Below, in pieces: positions 1-8,414 of a stretch of DNA of 64,000 bases. Location of the stretch: assembly GCF_003600895.1 (NCBI RefSeq), contig NZ_QYRP01000002.1, positions 2,418,001 through 2,482,000 of the forward strand, read 5' to 3'. The notes below the pieces were generated by a model. The model saw only the letters and a list, made by a program, of their open reading frames with translations, searched no databases and was not told the origin of the DNA. Source of the stretch: Nocardioides cavernaquae (GTDB taxonomy: Bacteria; Actinomycetota; Actinomycetes; Propionibacteriales; Nocardioidaceae). Made by a program: the position numbers and the translations under genes. Position 1 is the stretch's first letter, and the number at the start of each line of letters is the position of its first letter.

Positions 1-1295
1 CCAGCCTCGTCGTGGCCCTGGTGCTTCCGGGGGTGCAGTACGACGCGTCCCTGCCGCACTCCGACGGGGGAGTTGTCCGGCACTGGGCGTTGTTCGCCCC
101 GATCGTTCTGCTCGTCGTGCTCGGGCTGCGTGACAAGGTGATCTTCCTGTGCAGCCGCGGCGAGCAGTACCTCCCGGCGATGCTCTTCTTCGCGTTCCTC
201 GAGCCGCACGACATGTTGATCGCCGGCAAGATGCTGATCGTGGTCGTGTGGGTCGGCGCGGGCTGGTCCAAGGTCGGCAAGCACTTCGAGAACGTCGTGC
301 CCGTGATGGTGTCGAACACCCCGTGGGCGCAGAAGTTCGCGCGCAGGGCGCACTACCGCGACTTCCCCCACGACCTGCGACCGTCGACGCTGGCGAAGCT
401 GATGGCGCACGTGGGCGGCACCACGGCCGAGATCATCGTGCCGCTGATCCTGCTCTTCACGACCAGCTGGACCGTCACTCTCTGCGGGGTGATCTTCATG
501 GTCTGCTTCCACGCCTTCATCACCTCGACGTTCCCGCTCGCGGTGCCGTTGGAGTGGAACATCCTGTTCGGGTTCATCGCGGTCGCGCTCTTCGCGGGCT
601 ACCCGAACGGTGACGGCTACGGGATCTTCGACTTCAGCGAGCCGTGGATGCTGCCGGTCATCGCGGTGGGCCTGCTGTTCTTCCCCGTGCTCGGAAACCT
701 CCGCCCGGACCTGGTCTCCTTCCTGCCCTCCATGCGTCAGTACGCCGGCAACTGGGCGTCGGCGCTGTGGACCTTCGCCCCGGGTGCCGACGAGAAGCTG
801 AAGCGCGCGGGCATGCCGGTGGGCCTGCACCGTGAGCAGCTGGCGGCACTGGGCATCGAGACGGACGTCGCCGCGATCAACATCGACCTGTTCGTGGCCT
901 GGCGCTCCATGCACAGCCAGGGGCGCGGGCTGCTGTCGGTGCTGCGCACCTACCTGGGCGACGACGGCCTGGACCGACGCGACGTCTGGGAGGGGGAGAC
1001 CGGCGCCAACCTGCTGCTGGGATGGAACTTCGGTGACGGCCACATCCACGGCATCCGGTTCCTGGAGGCCCTGCGCGAGTCGTGCGGGTTCGAGCCCGGC
1101 GAGTTCGTTGTCGCCTGGGTGGAGTCGCAGCCGGTGCACAAGAACTTCCAGGAGTGGTTCGTCTTCGACGGTGCCCTCGGGGTGGTCCAGCGCGGCACGT
1201 GGAAGGTCGCCGACTGCGTGGCCGAGCAGCCATGGCTGCCCAACGGCCCGGTCCCGCTCAACGTGACGTGGAGCGCGGCGGGGGCGGCGTCGTGA
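1..1295 (+). CDS. DUF3556 family transmembrane protein (5' partial)
   Basis: The reading frame is already open at base 3 and has no good start signal at the first GTG (base 12), so the gene most likely begins left of the window. About 430 residues are visible. Several hydrophobic segments follow each other in the first 250 residues (around 25-40, 75-90, 145-170, 185-205, 215-235), followed by a hydrophilic C-terminal region of about 180 residues rich in Trp. The whole resembles the DUF3556 membrane proteins of actinobacteria, whose biochemical role is unknown. Its stop codon overlaps the GTG of the downstream FAD oxidoreductase (GTGA), so the two are translationally coupled and probably act in one process. 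Family assignment is from memory of the family; the function is not known. Confidence 0.75.
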   Translation, partial: SLVVALVLPGVQYDASLPHSDGGVVRHWALFAPIVLLVVLGLRDKVIFLCSRGEQYLPAMLFFAFLEPHDMLIAGKMLIVVVWVGAGWSKVGKHFENVVPVMVSNTPWAQKFARRAHYRDFPHDLRPSTLAKLMAHVGGTTAEIIVPLILLFTTSWTVTLCGVIFMVCFHAFITSTFPLAVPLEWNILFGFIAVALFAGYPNGDGYGIFDFSEPWMLPVIAVGLLFFPVLGNLRPDLVSFLPSMRQYAGNWASALWTFAPGADEKLKRAGMPVGLHREQLAALGIETDVAAINIDLFVAWRSMHSQGRGLLSVLRTYLGDDGLDRRDVWEGETGANLLLGWNFGDGHIHGIRFLEALRESCGFEPGEFVVAWVESQPVHKNFQEWFVFDGALGVVQRGTWKVADCVAEQPWLPNGPVPLNVTWSAAGAAS

Positions 1296-2713
1296 CGTCA
1301 GCGGTCATCGTCGGCAGCGGACCCAACGGGCTCGCTGCAGCGGCCGCCCTGGCCCGCGCCGGGGTGAGCGTCACGGTGCTCGAAGCGGCCGACGAGATCG
1401 GGGGAGGCACCCGCACGAGCGAGGCGATCCTTCCGGGTCTGCTGCATGACCACTGCGCCGCGGTCCACCCGATGGCGGTCGGCTCGGCCTTCCTCCAGGG
1501 CCTCGACCTGGGCCGCCACGGACTCGAGTGGCGACTCCCCGAGATCGACTGCGTGCACCCTCTCGACGACGGGACTGCCGGTGTGCTGCGCCGTTCCGTG
1601 GCCGAGACGTCGGCCGGCCTCGGCGTCGACGGCAAGAAGTGGAAGCGGCTGTTCGGGAAGACCTCCGCGTCGTACGACGAGCTGGCCGAGGACATCCTCG
1701 CCCCGTTGATCCGCTTCCCCTCCCACCCGGTCAAGCTGGCCCGGTTCGGTGCCCCCACGACGCTGCCCGCGTCCACGCTCTCCCGCTACTTCCACAGCGA
1801 GCAGGGCAAGGCGCTCTTCGGTGGCGTCGCGGCCCACGCCTTCCAGCCGCTGACCCGGCCGCTCAGCTCCGCGATCGGACTGGGCATCATCACCGCCGGA
1901 CACCGGCACGGCTGGGCGGTTGCCGCAGGCGGATCGCAGTCGATCACCAACGCGCTGGCCGCCGTCGTCCTCGAGAACGGCGGCACCATCGAGACCGGCG
2001 TCCGGGTGACGAGCGCCGACCAGCTGCCGCCGTCCGATGTCGTGCTCTACGACCTCGATCCGGCGCAGGTGGCGGGGATCCTCGGCGACCGGCTCCCGAG
2101 ACGCGCCGCGAAGGGGTACAACAAGTTCCGCTTCGGTCCGGGGGCCTTCAAGGTCGACTTCGCGGTCGAGGGTGGCGTGCCGTGGGCCTCCGAGTCGGCG
2201 CGGCGCGCGGGCACGGTCCACCTCGGCGGCACCTTCTCGGAGATCGCCGCGACCGAGCAGGACGTGTGGGCCGGCCGCATGCCGGAGCGCCCCTTCGTGC
2301 TGGTCGGTCAGCAGTACCTCGCCGACCCGCAGCGCTCCGTCGGCAACGTGCACCCGCTCTACTCCTATGCCCATGTCCCGCACGGCTACACGGGGGATGC
2401 GACGGAGGCGATCATCAGCCAGGTCGAGCGCTTCGCGCCCGGCTTCCGCGACCGCATCGTCGGCAAGGTCGTGCGCACGACGCCCGGATTCGCGGCGTAC
2501 AACGCGAACTTCGTCGGGGGCGACATCCTCACCGGCGCGAAGAGCATTCCCCAGCTGGTGTTCGGTCCGCGACCGACCATGCGTCCCTACGACGTCGGCG
2601 TGCCCGGTCACTTCATCTGCTCGGCCGCGACCCCGCCGGGGCCGGGCGCGCACGGCATGTGCGGAGCGAACGCCGCCGAGCGGGCGCTGCGCTACCTCGA
2701 GAGGAGCCAGTGA
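1292..2713 (+). CDS. Phytoene-desaturase-like FAD-dependent oxidoreductase
   Basis: Protein of 473 residues. The N-terminus carries the dinucleotide-binding fingerprint VIVGSGPNGLAAAAALA followed by VLEAADEIGGGTRT, the typical FAD-binding start of the CrtI/phytoene dehydrogenase and amine oxidase superfamily. The C-terminus has the second flavin-contact region (GHFICSAATPPGPGAHGMCG). Length fits the family. The GTG start at 1292 is chosen because it overlaps the previous stop codon as GTGA and begins just before the Rossmann motif. There is no carotenoid gene nearby, so carotenoid desaturation should not be assumed; the substrate may be a lipid or isoprenoid handled together with the coupled DUF3556 membrane protein (inference). 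Confidence 0.85.
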   Translation: MTSAVIVGSGPNGLAAAAALARAGVSVTVLEAADEIGGGTRTSEAILPGLLHDHCAAVHPMAVGSAFLQGLDLGRHGLEWRLPEIDCVHPLDDGTAGVLRRSVAETSAGLGVDGKKWKRLFGKTSASYDELAEDILAPLIRFPSHPVKLARFGAPTTLPASTLSRYFHSEQGKALFGGVAAHAFQPLTRPLSSAIGLGIITAGHRHGWAVAAGGSQSITNALAAVVLENGGTIETGVRVTSADQLPPSDVVLYDLDPAQVAGILGDRLPRRAAKGYNKFRFGPGAFKVDFAVEGGVPWASESARRAGTVHLGGTFSEIAATEQDVWAGRMPERPFVLVGQQYLADPQRSVGNVHPLYSYAHVPHGYTGDATEAIISQVERFAPGFRDRIVGKVVRTTPGFAAYNANFVGGDILTGAKSIPQLVFGPRPTMRPYDVGVPGHFICSAATPPGPGAHGMCGANAAERALRYLERSQ

Positions 2714-2774
2714 CCGGTTCGCCCGCTTCACCCGCCTCGGACCGAAGGCAACCTTTTGCTGCTCCGCCGCGTCC

Positions 2775-2780
2775 TACACT
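2775..2780 (+). promoter_or_regulatory. Candidate -10 box for the MacAB-like operon
   Basis: TACACT matches the actinobacterial TANNNT -10 pattern and lies 28 bases before the adaptor start. The 95-base gap between the oxidoreductase stop and the adaptor ATG suggests a new transcription unit. No clear -35 is visible. Confidence 0.4.
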
Positions 2781-2808
2781 GCGGAAACGTCCAACGGGGG
2801 AGCACTGC

Positions 2809-3885
2809 ATGAAGCGTCGAGGTCGGATTCGTCGGGTGGTGCTTCCGGCACTGTGGTTGCTGATCGGGGCGTTGATCGCCGCGAGCCTGGTCAAGCTGGC
2901 CTTCCTGGGCGGCAGCGCCTCCGCCCGGGAGGACAACCCGCTCAAGCCGACGGGGGAGGTGCCGGCGCAGACCGTGCCGGTCGAGGTCCGCGACATCGAG
3001 AACACGCTCGTCGTCGAGGGCACGATCGAGCTCGACCCGGCCAAGTCCGCGCTCTCCCCGGCCGAGGGCACCTTCGTCTACTCTTGGGTGAGGGAGGGCC
3101 AGGCTGTCGCGGCGGGGGAGCGGCTCTTCCAGATCCGCAGCGAGGGCGAGCCGGTGGAGATCGCCGAGGCCATCGAGGAGGCGCAACCCGATGCGCGCCG
3201 CAAGCCCCGGGCCCCGATCGTGCCGACAGCACCCAGGCCGACGTACACCAATGTGGTGGCGCCCGTGGCCGGCAAGGTCAGCGGCTTCGCGGTCGCCCTG
3301 GGAGACCCGGTGTCGAAGGGCCTGGCGATCGCATCGGTGCAGCCGCGCACCTTCAAGGCGGTCGGCAACATCACGCCGCTGGACCGCTATCGCCTCCTGA
3401 ACAGGCCGTCGACGGCACGCGTCACGATCAAGGGTGGCCCCAAGCCGTTCAAGTGCCTGCAGCTGGCGATCGGCGACGCAGCCGCTGCTGCGCCGTCGAG
3501 CGGCGGCGAGGGCGGCGAGATGGGCGGCGGCGAGGGCGGCGGCGAGGGCGACGCGGCCACGACGATCACCTGCCGGGTGCCCGAGCGCGTCACGGTGTTC
3601 GACGGGCTGAACATGTCGATGGACGTCGCCGCCGGCGCCGCCAGCGAGGTCCTCGCAGTGCCCGTGACCGGTGTGCGAGGGCTGCTCGGGACCGGCACGG
3701 TCTGGGTGGTCGGAGACGACGGCCTGGAGACCGAACGCCGGGTGCGCCTCGGCATCACCGACGGCAAGGTCGTCGAGGTGAGGTCCGGGCTCAAGCCCGG
3801 CGACAACGTGCTGCGCTACGTCCCCGGTGCCCCGCAGGGTGAGGGCGACATGGAAGGCATGGAGGGCGAGGTGATCTACCGGTGA
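2809..3885 (+). CDS. HlyD/MacA-like efflux adaptor protein
   Basis: Protein of 358 residues. The ATG at 2809 has a strong GGGGGAG ribosome-binding site about 7 bases upstream. A basic N-terminus followed by one hydrophobic segment (about residues 9-32) makes it a membrane-anchored extracytoplasmic protein. A lipoyl/barrel-sandwich-like part follows (FVYSWVREGQAVAAGERLFQI, later VVAPVAGKVSGFAVALGDPV), as in periplasmic adaptor subunits of ABC and RND exporters. A Gly/Glu low-complexity stretch (about residues 231-248, from GGC/GAG repeats) interrupts the C-terminal half. It overlaps the next gene as GTGA, placing it in an adaptor-ATPase-permease operon of MacAB type. In a monoderm with no outer membrane the adaptor probably works without a TolC partner (inference). 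The substrate is unknown. Confidence 0.8.
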   Translation: MKRRGRIRRVVLPALWLLIGALIAASLVKLAFLGGSASAREDNPLKPTGEVPAQTVPVEVRDIENTLVVEGTIELDPAKSALSPAEGTFVYSWVREGQAVAAGERLFQIRSEGEPVEIAEAIEEAQPDARRKPRAPIVPTAPRPTYTNVVAPVAGKVSGFAVALGDPVSKGLAIASVQPRTFKAVGNITPLDRYRLLNRPSTARVTIKGGPKPFKCLQLAIGDAAAAAPSSGGEGGEMGGGEGGGEGDAATTITCRVPERVTVFDGLNMSMDVAAGAASEVLAVPVTGVRGLLGTGTVWVVGDDGLETERRVRLGITDGKVVEVRSGLKPGDNVLRYVPGAPQGEGDMEGMEGEVIYR

Positions 3886-4592
3886 CCGCCGAGCTGGTCC
3901 GGCTCGAGGCTGTCACCCGCACCGTCGTGCTCCCCGACGACACCGATCTCCACATCCTCACTGGCGTCGACCTGCAGGTCCACGAGGGCGACCACATCGG
4001 CATCGTGGGGCGTTCGGGCACCGGCAAGAGCACGCTGCTGAACCTCCTCGGACTGCTCGACCGACCGACCTCCGGCACCCTGACCTGGTCCGGCAAGGAC
4101 GCCTCGAGGCTCCGGGCCCGCGAGGCGGCCCACATCCGCGGCCGCGACCTCGGCTTCGTGTTCCAGCAGTTCAACCTGCTGCCCGGGCGCACCGCCATCG
4201 AGAACGTGATGGCCCCGCTGATGTATGCCAGCGGGCGGGAGTTCTGGCAGCGGCGCCGGCTCGCGGGCGAGATGCTCGAGCTGGTCGGCCTCTCCAAGCG
4301 CGCCGACTCCATGCCACAGAACCTCTCGGGCGGCGAGCAGCAGCGGGTCGCGATCGCGCGGGCGCTGGTGCGCTCACCACGCGTCGTACTCGCTGACGAG
4401 CCGACCGGTGCCCTCGACCTGGAGACCGGCCAGGCAGTGATGAGCCTGCTCGACGCCGCGACCCTCGAGTCCGGCGCCGCGCTGATCACCATCACCCACG
4501 ACACCAACGTGGCCGCCATGGCCCGCGAGCGCTTCCGCCTGGAGGGCGGTCGCCTCCACGTGCTGACGGACCTGACCGACGTGGTCGCATGA
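3882..4592 (+). CDS. ABC transporter ATP-binding protein (MacB/LolD type)
   Basis: Protein of 236 residues, the normal size for a stand-alone ABC ATPase. Visible motifs in order are Walker A GRSGTGKST (about residue 45), a Q-loop GFVFQQFNLLPGRT, the signature LSGGEQQR, Walker B VVLADEPTGALD and the switch His in ITHDTN. The FQQFNLLPG wording is typical of the MacB/LolD/FtsE branch, which drives mechanotransmission or export rather than classical import. It overlaps the adaptor upstream by GTGA and the permease downstream by ATGA, so all three are translated in a coupled fashion. Confidence 0.93.
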   Translation: MTAELVRLEAVTRTVVLPDDTDLHILTGVDLQVHEGDHIGIVGRSGTGKSTLLNLLGLLDRPTSGTLTWSGKDASRLRAREAAHIRGRDLGFVFQQFNLLPGRTAIENVMAPLMYASGREFWQRRRLAGEMLELVGLSKRADSMPQNLSGGEQQRVAIARALVRSPRVVLADEPTGALDLETGQAVMSLLDAATLESGAALITITHDTNVAAMARERFRLEGGRLHVLTDLTDVVA

Positions 4593-5806
4593 GGCGACGG
4601 GCCGATCGCTGGGCCACCGGCTTCATCGCTGCGACCGTCGAGGCCTGGCACGAGTTGCGTATCCACAAGCTGCGGGTGCTGCTCTCGCTGGTCGGCGTGA
4701 TGATCGCGGTCGCCTCGCTGACCTCGGCCATCGCTGCGGCGGGCATCGCCAAGCAGGTGCTGGTCGAGCAGTACGAACACGAGGGACGTCCGGCGCTGCT
4801 CGGGGTGTGGGCCTACTCGAACGAGGGGATGTCGCCATCGCCCGACGTGGTCCGGCCCGCCTTCTTCGCCGCGGCCGACAAGATGGACATCCGCTACGCG
4901 GCGATGGCTTCCTCCCGCGGGATCATGGCCACGAACGCCGGGCTGAGGCAGGACGCGGAGATGCGCGTCATCGACCCCGACTACGCCATCCTGCACCGGA
5001 TCGTGGCCGCCCGCGGGCGCTGGCTGGAGCCGGCGGATGCCCGCAACATGTCGCCGGCGGTCGTCGTCGGTGAGCGGATCATGTCCAAGCTCGGCCTCAA
5101 GACCAGCCAGCTGCCGGTGACCATCGAGCTCGGCGGCGCCGTCCCGGTGACGGCGACCGTGGTCGGCACCGCGCCCAAGGGCTACTCCGGCCACACCATC
5201 TACATGCTGGCCGAGGCCTACGAGCACTGGTTCGCGGCCGACGAACCGCTGACGGACGCGCAGTACGAGATGTGGGTGCCTCCAAAGGAGGCCAAGAAGC
5301 TGAGCTTCGAGGTACGCCGCGTGCTAGCGGCCGAGCTGCCCGGCTACCAGGTCGACGTCGGTCGCCAGGACTACCTGGCCTACGCCGACGAGGATCCGCT
5401 GCGTGAGGTCACCCTGGTGGTGAGCGTGATCGCCGGAGTCATCCTGCTGCTGGGGGCGCTCAGCCTGCTCAATGTCGCGCTGGTGACGATCCAGCAACGC
5501 GTGCGCGAGGTCGGCATCCGGCGCAGCTTCGGAGCCACGACCGGCCGGGTCTTCTTCTCGGTGATGATGGAGAGCGTCGTGGCAACCGTGGTGGCAGGCG
5601 CGGTCGGCGTGATGCTCTCCGTCGCGCTGATCACCAACCCGTGGGTGGCCGACAAGCTGCTCGACGGCATCGACGACGTCCCGCCGTTCCCGCTCGAGGC
5701 CGCGTTCCTCGGCCTGGCCGTCTCGGTCGGCGTGGGTGCGCTGGCCGGCGTCCTTCCTGCGCTGCTCGCCGCGCGGGTCAAGATCGTCGACGCCATCCGG
5801 TTCTAG
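4589..5806 (+). CDS. ABC transporter permease (MacB/FtsX type)
   Basis: Protein of 405 residues with the MacB architecture: one transmembrane segment near residues 28-50, a large extracytoplasmic domain of about 215 residues, then three transmembrane segments near 270-295, 322-345 and 368-395. The stretch QQRVREVGIRRSFGAT after the second membrane segment is the conserved FtsX-family coupling region. The ATG overlaps the ATPase stop codon (ATGA). Together with the adaptor and the ATPase it forms a probable tripartite exporter of peptides, macrolide-like compounds or lipids. The actual substrate cannot be read from the sequence. Confidence 0.9.
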   Translation: MRRRADRWATGFIAATVEAWHELRIHKLRVLLSLVGVMIAVASLTSAIAAAGIAKQVLVEQYEHEGRPALLGVWAYSNEGMSPSPDVVRPAFFAAADKMDIRYAAMASSRGIMATNAGLRQDAEMRVIDPDYAILHRIVAARGRWLEPADARNMSPAVVVGERIMSKLGLKTSQLPVTIELGGAVPVTATVVGTAPKGYSGHTIYMLAEAYEHWFAADEPLTDAQYEMWVPPKEAKKLSFEVRRVLAAELPGYQVDVGRQDYLAYADEDPLREVTLVVSVIAGVILLLGALSLLNVALVTIQQRVREVGIRRSFGATTGRVFFSVMMESVVATVVAGAVGVMLSVALITNPWVADKLLDGIDDVPPFPLEAAFLGLAVSVGVGALAGVLPALLAARVKIVDAIRF

Positions 5807-5818
5807 GGCTCAGCCCGG

Positions 5819-5864
5819 GATCAACAACCGAAGTGCGTTGATCGCCGGTCATCTGGGTGTTTCC
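5819..5864 (+). promoter_or_regulatory. Palindromic promoter element, copy 1 (upstream of the lactone-oxidase-like gene)
   Basis: The element consists of GATCAAC, an 11-base loop, and GTTGATC (5819-5825 and 5837-5843), then CTGGGTGTTTCC at 5853-5864. The right arm starts 59 bases before the GTG at 5896. A second copy with the same arms, same loop length and same 59-base distance to a start codon lies at 9374-9422. Conservation of both sequence and spacing points to a shared operator or promoter, possibly for the LysR regulator encoded between the two copies. Confidence 0.65.
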
Positions 5865-5895
5865 GCAGCGCCCACGTTGCTGACACGGTGGGTGC

Positions 5896-7194
5896 GTGAC
5901 CACGTGGAAGAACTGGGCCGGCGACGAGACCTGCACGCCCGCGGCGATCGAGCGACCGGAGTCGGTGGACGACGTCTGCGCAGCCGTACGCCGCGCGGTC
6001 GACGCCGGCCGCACCGTCCGGGTGGCGGGTGCCGGTCACTCCTTCGGCGACCTGGTCTGCACCGACGGCGTCCTGATGTCGCTCGACGCGCTCAGCGGCC
6101 TCCAGCAGGTCGACCGTGAGCGCGGACTGGTCCGGGTCGCGGCCGGCACCCAGCTCCACGCCCTCAACCGGGTGCTCGACGCCGAGGGGCTGGCCTTCGC
6201 CAACCTCGGCGACATCGACGTGCAGAGCGTGGCCGGTGCGGTCTCGACGGGCACCCACGGCACGGGGAAGCTGATCGGAAACCTGGCCACGATGGTGGAG
6301 TCGCTGCAGCTGGTGACGGCCGGGGGAGCGGTCCTCGAGCTCACCGGCGACGACGCGGAGAACCTGGCCGCCGCGCGCATCAGCCTGGGAGCGCTGGGTG
6401 TGGTCACGGCGTACACGCTGCGGGTCGTGCCCTCCTTCAACCTGCGTGGCGTCGACCAGCCGATGCCGCTCGGCGAGGTGATGGACGGCCTGGACGATCT
6501 CGTCGACGGGAACGACCACTTCGAGTTCTTCTGGTTCCCGCACACCTCCGTCGCGCTGACCCGCCGGAACAACCGGACCGACGAGGAGGCCGCGCCGGAG
6601 GGCAAGGTCGCGGCGTACGTCCGCAACACGCTGGTGGAGAACCAGCTGCTCGACCTGGTCTGCCGGACGGGCCGTCGCTTCCCCGGTCAGATCCCGCGCC
6701 TGAACCGGCTGGTCACCCGGGCGCTGACGCCCGCGACCCGCGTCGACAAGAGCTACCGGATCTTCGCCTCGCAGCGGTCGGTTCGGTTCACCGAGACCGA
6801 GTGGGCAGTGCCGCGCAGCGAGCTGGAGGCCACGCTCACCGAGCTCCAGGACCTCGTCCAGGGCACCGACTACGCGGTGAACTTCCCGTTCGAGGTGCGG
6901 TTCGTCGCCGGGGACGAGGCGTCGCTGCTCAGCCCGGCCTATGGCCGGGAGTCCGCCTACATCGCGATGCACTGCTACCAGGGCATGCCGTGGCAGGACT
7001 TCTTCCGGCGCGCGCAGGAGATCGCGGTGGCACATGGCGGCCGCCCCCACTGGGGCAAGCGGCACAGCCTTGACGCGTCGACCCTCGCGACGCTCTACCC
7101 GGAGTGGGACCGCTTCCAGGAGGTCCGGTCGACCCTCGATCCCGACGGGGTCTTCGCCAACGACCACCTGCGTCGCGTCTTCGAGGCACGATGA
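5896..7194 (+). CDS. D-arabinono-1,4-lactone oxidase / L-gulonolactone oxidase-like flavoprotein
   Basis: Protein of 432 residues. An N-terminal PCMH-type FAD-binding domain contains VRVAGAGHSFGDL, whose His is the usual covalent FAD attachment site of the vanillyl-alcohol-oxidase superfamily. A C-terminal ALO domain ends with RPHWGKRH, matching the HWxK signature of aldonolactone oxidoreductases. Length and domain order fit sugar-1,4-lactone oxidases and dehydrogenases. The start is a GTG at 5896, 53 bases after a palindromic promoter element. The stop overlaps the ATG of the following PLP enzyme (ATGA), so the two are cotranscribed. The real substrate (a sugar lactone or another alcohol) is not determined. 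Confidence 0.85.
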   Translation: MTTWKNWAGDETCTPAAIERPESVDDVCAAVRRAVDAGRTVRVAGAGHSFGDLVCTDGVLMSLDALSGLQQVDRERGLVRVAAGTQLHALNRVLDAEGLAFANLGDIDVQSVAGAVSTGTHGTGKLIGNLATMVESLQLVTAGGAVLELTGDDAENLAAARISLGALGVVTAYTLRVVPSFNLRGVDQPMPLGEVMDGLDDLVDGNDHFEFFWFPHTSVALTRRNNRTDEEAAPEGKVAAYVRNTLVENQLLDLVCRTGRRFPGQIPRLNRLVTRALTPATRVDKSYRIFASQRSVRFTETEWAVPRSELEATLTELQDLVQGTDYAVNFPFEVRFVAGDEASLLSPAYGRESAYIAMHCYQGMPWQDFFRRAQEIAVAHGGRPHWGKRHSLDASTLATLYPEWDRFQEVRSTLDPDGVFANDHLRRVFEAR

Positions 7195-8414
7195 CGACCT
7201 TCGCTCTCGACGGCGCCACTCCCACCCGGGGCCAGGGCTATGCAGCGCTCGCCGCGGCCACCGCCGGCCTCGAGCCGCCGTTCGCCGTGGTCGACGTGGA
7301 TGCGCTGCAGGCCAACGCCCGGGCGCTGGTCCGCCGGGCCGCAGGCAAGCCCGTGCGGCTCGCCTCGAAGTCGGTGCGGTGCCGAGGGATCACCAACGCC
7401 GTCCTGGCCACCGACGGCTTCCGAGGGATCCTCGCCCTCACTCTCCCGGAGGCGCTCTGGCTGGCGGAGGACTGCGACGACGTGGTCGTCGGCTACCCGA
7501 CCACCGACGCCGCTGCGCTGCGTCGGCTGGCCGGCGATGAACTGCTCGCGAGCCGCGTGACGATCATGGTCGACTCCGCCGACCAGCTGGACCTGGTCGA
7601 GCGGATCGTGGGCGACAACGGCCATCCGATCCGGGTCTGCCTGGACCTCGACGCCTCGTTGGAGCTGCTCGGTGGCCGGCTCCACCTCGGCCCGCGGCGC
7701 TCGCCCGTGCACTCGGCGGATGCCGCCGTGGCACTCGCGCGCGACGTCGTACGCCGCAAGGGATTCACGCTCGTCGGACTCATGGCCTACGAGGGCCAGA
7801 CCGCCGGCGTCGGCGACAACGCACCGGGTCCGCTCGCGAAGCGGCTGACCGTCCGGGCCATGCAGAAGGCGTCCGTCATCGAACTCGCGCGGCGTCGTGC
7901 CGACGTCGTCGCAGCCGTACGCCGCGTCGCGCCGCTGGAGTTCGTCAACGGGGGAGGCACCGGCAGCATCGAGCAGACCGTGGCTGAGGACGCCGTGACC
8001 GAGGTGGCTGCGGGATCGGGGCTCTACTGCCCGACGCTCTTCGACACCTACCGCTCGTTCCGGCCGCACCCGGCAGCGTTCTACGTGCTGCCTGTCGTCC
8101 GGCGCCCGTCACCGGAGTTCGCGACGGTGCTCGGTGGCGGGTGGGTCGCGTCGGGTGCCTCCGGTGCCGACAGGTTGCCCACGCCGAGCTGGCCGCCTGG
8201 CCTCGAGCTGACCGCGCTCGAAGGGGCCGGTGAGGCACAGACCCCGCTGACCGGGCCGGGCGCCGCCGCGCTCCAGATCGGCGACCGGGTCTTCTTCCGG
8301 CACGCCAAGGCGGGTGAGCTCTGTGAACGGGTCGACGAGCTGCACCTGGTCCGCGGCGGCGCCGTCGTCGCGACCGTCCCCACCTATCGCGGTGAGGGCA
8401 GGGCGTTCCTCTGA
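7191..8414 (+). CDS. PLP-dependent amino acid deaminase/aldolase (alanine racemase fold)
   Basis: Protein of 407 residues with the fold-type III N-terminal barrel. The putative PLP lysine lies in VRLASKSVR (about residue 56). A glycine-rich phosphate-binding region FVNGGGTGS comes later, and the C-terminal beta domain ends with a probable metal-site segment (RVFFRHAKAGELCERVDELHLV), as in D-threonine aldolase and D-serine dehydratase relatives. Actinobacterial homologues are usually called amino acid deaminase/aldolase. The ATG at 7191 overlaps the upstream stop. Pairing with a lactone-oxidase-like flavoprotein suggests a small catabolic operon, possibly for a D-amino acid or hydroxy amino acid (inference). 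Confidence 0.8.
   Translation: MTTFALDGATPTRGQGYAALAAATAGLEPPFAVVDVDALQANARALVRRAAGKPVRLASKSVRCRGITNAVLATDGFRGILALTLPEALWLAEDCDDVVVGYPTTDAAALRRLAGDELLASRVTIMVDSADQLDLVERIVGDNGHPIRVCLDLDASLELLGGRLHLGPRRSPVHSADAAVALARDVVRRKGFTLVGLMAYEGQTAGVGDNAPGPLAKRLTVRAMQKASVIELARRRADVVAAVRRVAPLEFVNGGGTGSIEQTVAEDAVTEVAAGSGLYCPTLFDTYRSFRPHPAAFYVLPVVRRPSPEFATVLGGGWVASGASGADRLPTPSWPPGLELTALEGAGEAQTPLTGPGAAALQIGDRVFFRHAKAGELCERVDELHLVRGGAVVATVPTYRGEGRAFL

Noticed and set aside
1292-2713. Carotenoid biosynthesis function for the CrtI-like gene
   Set aside because: No crtB, crtE or other carotenoid gene is nearby and the family covers many substrates.
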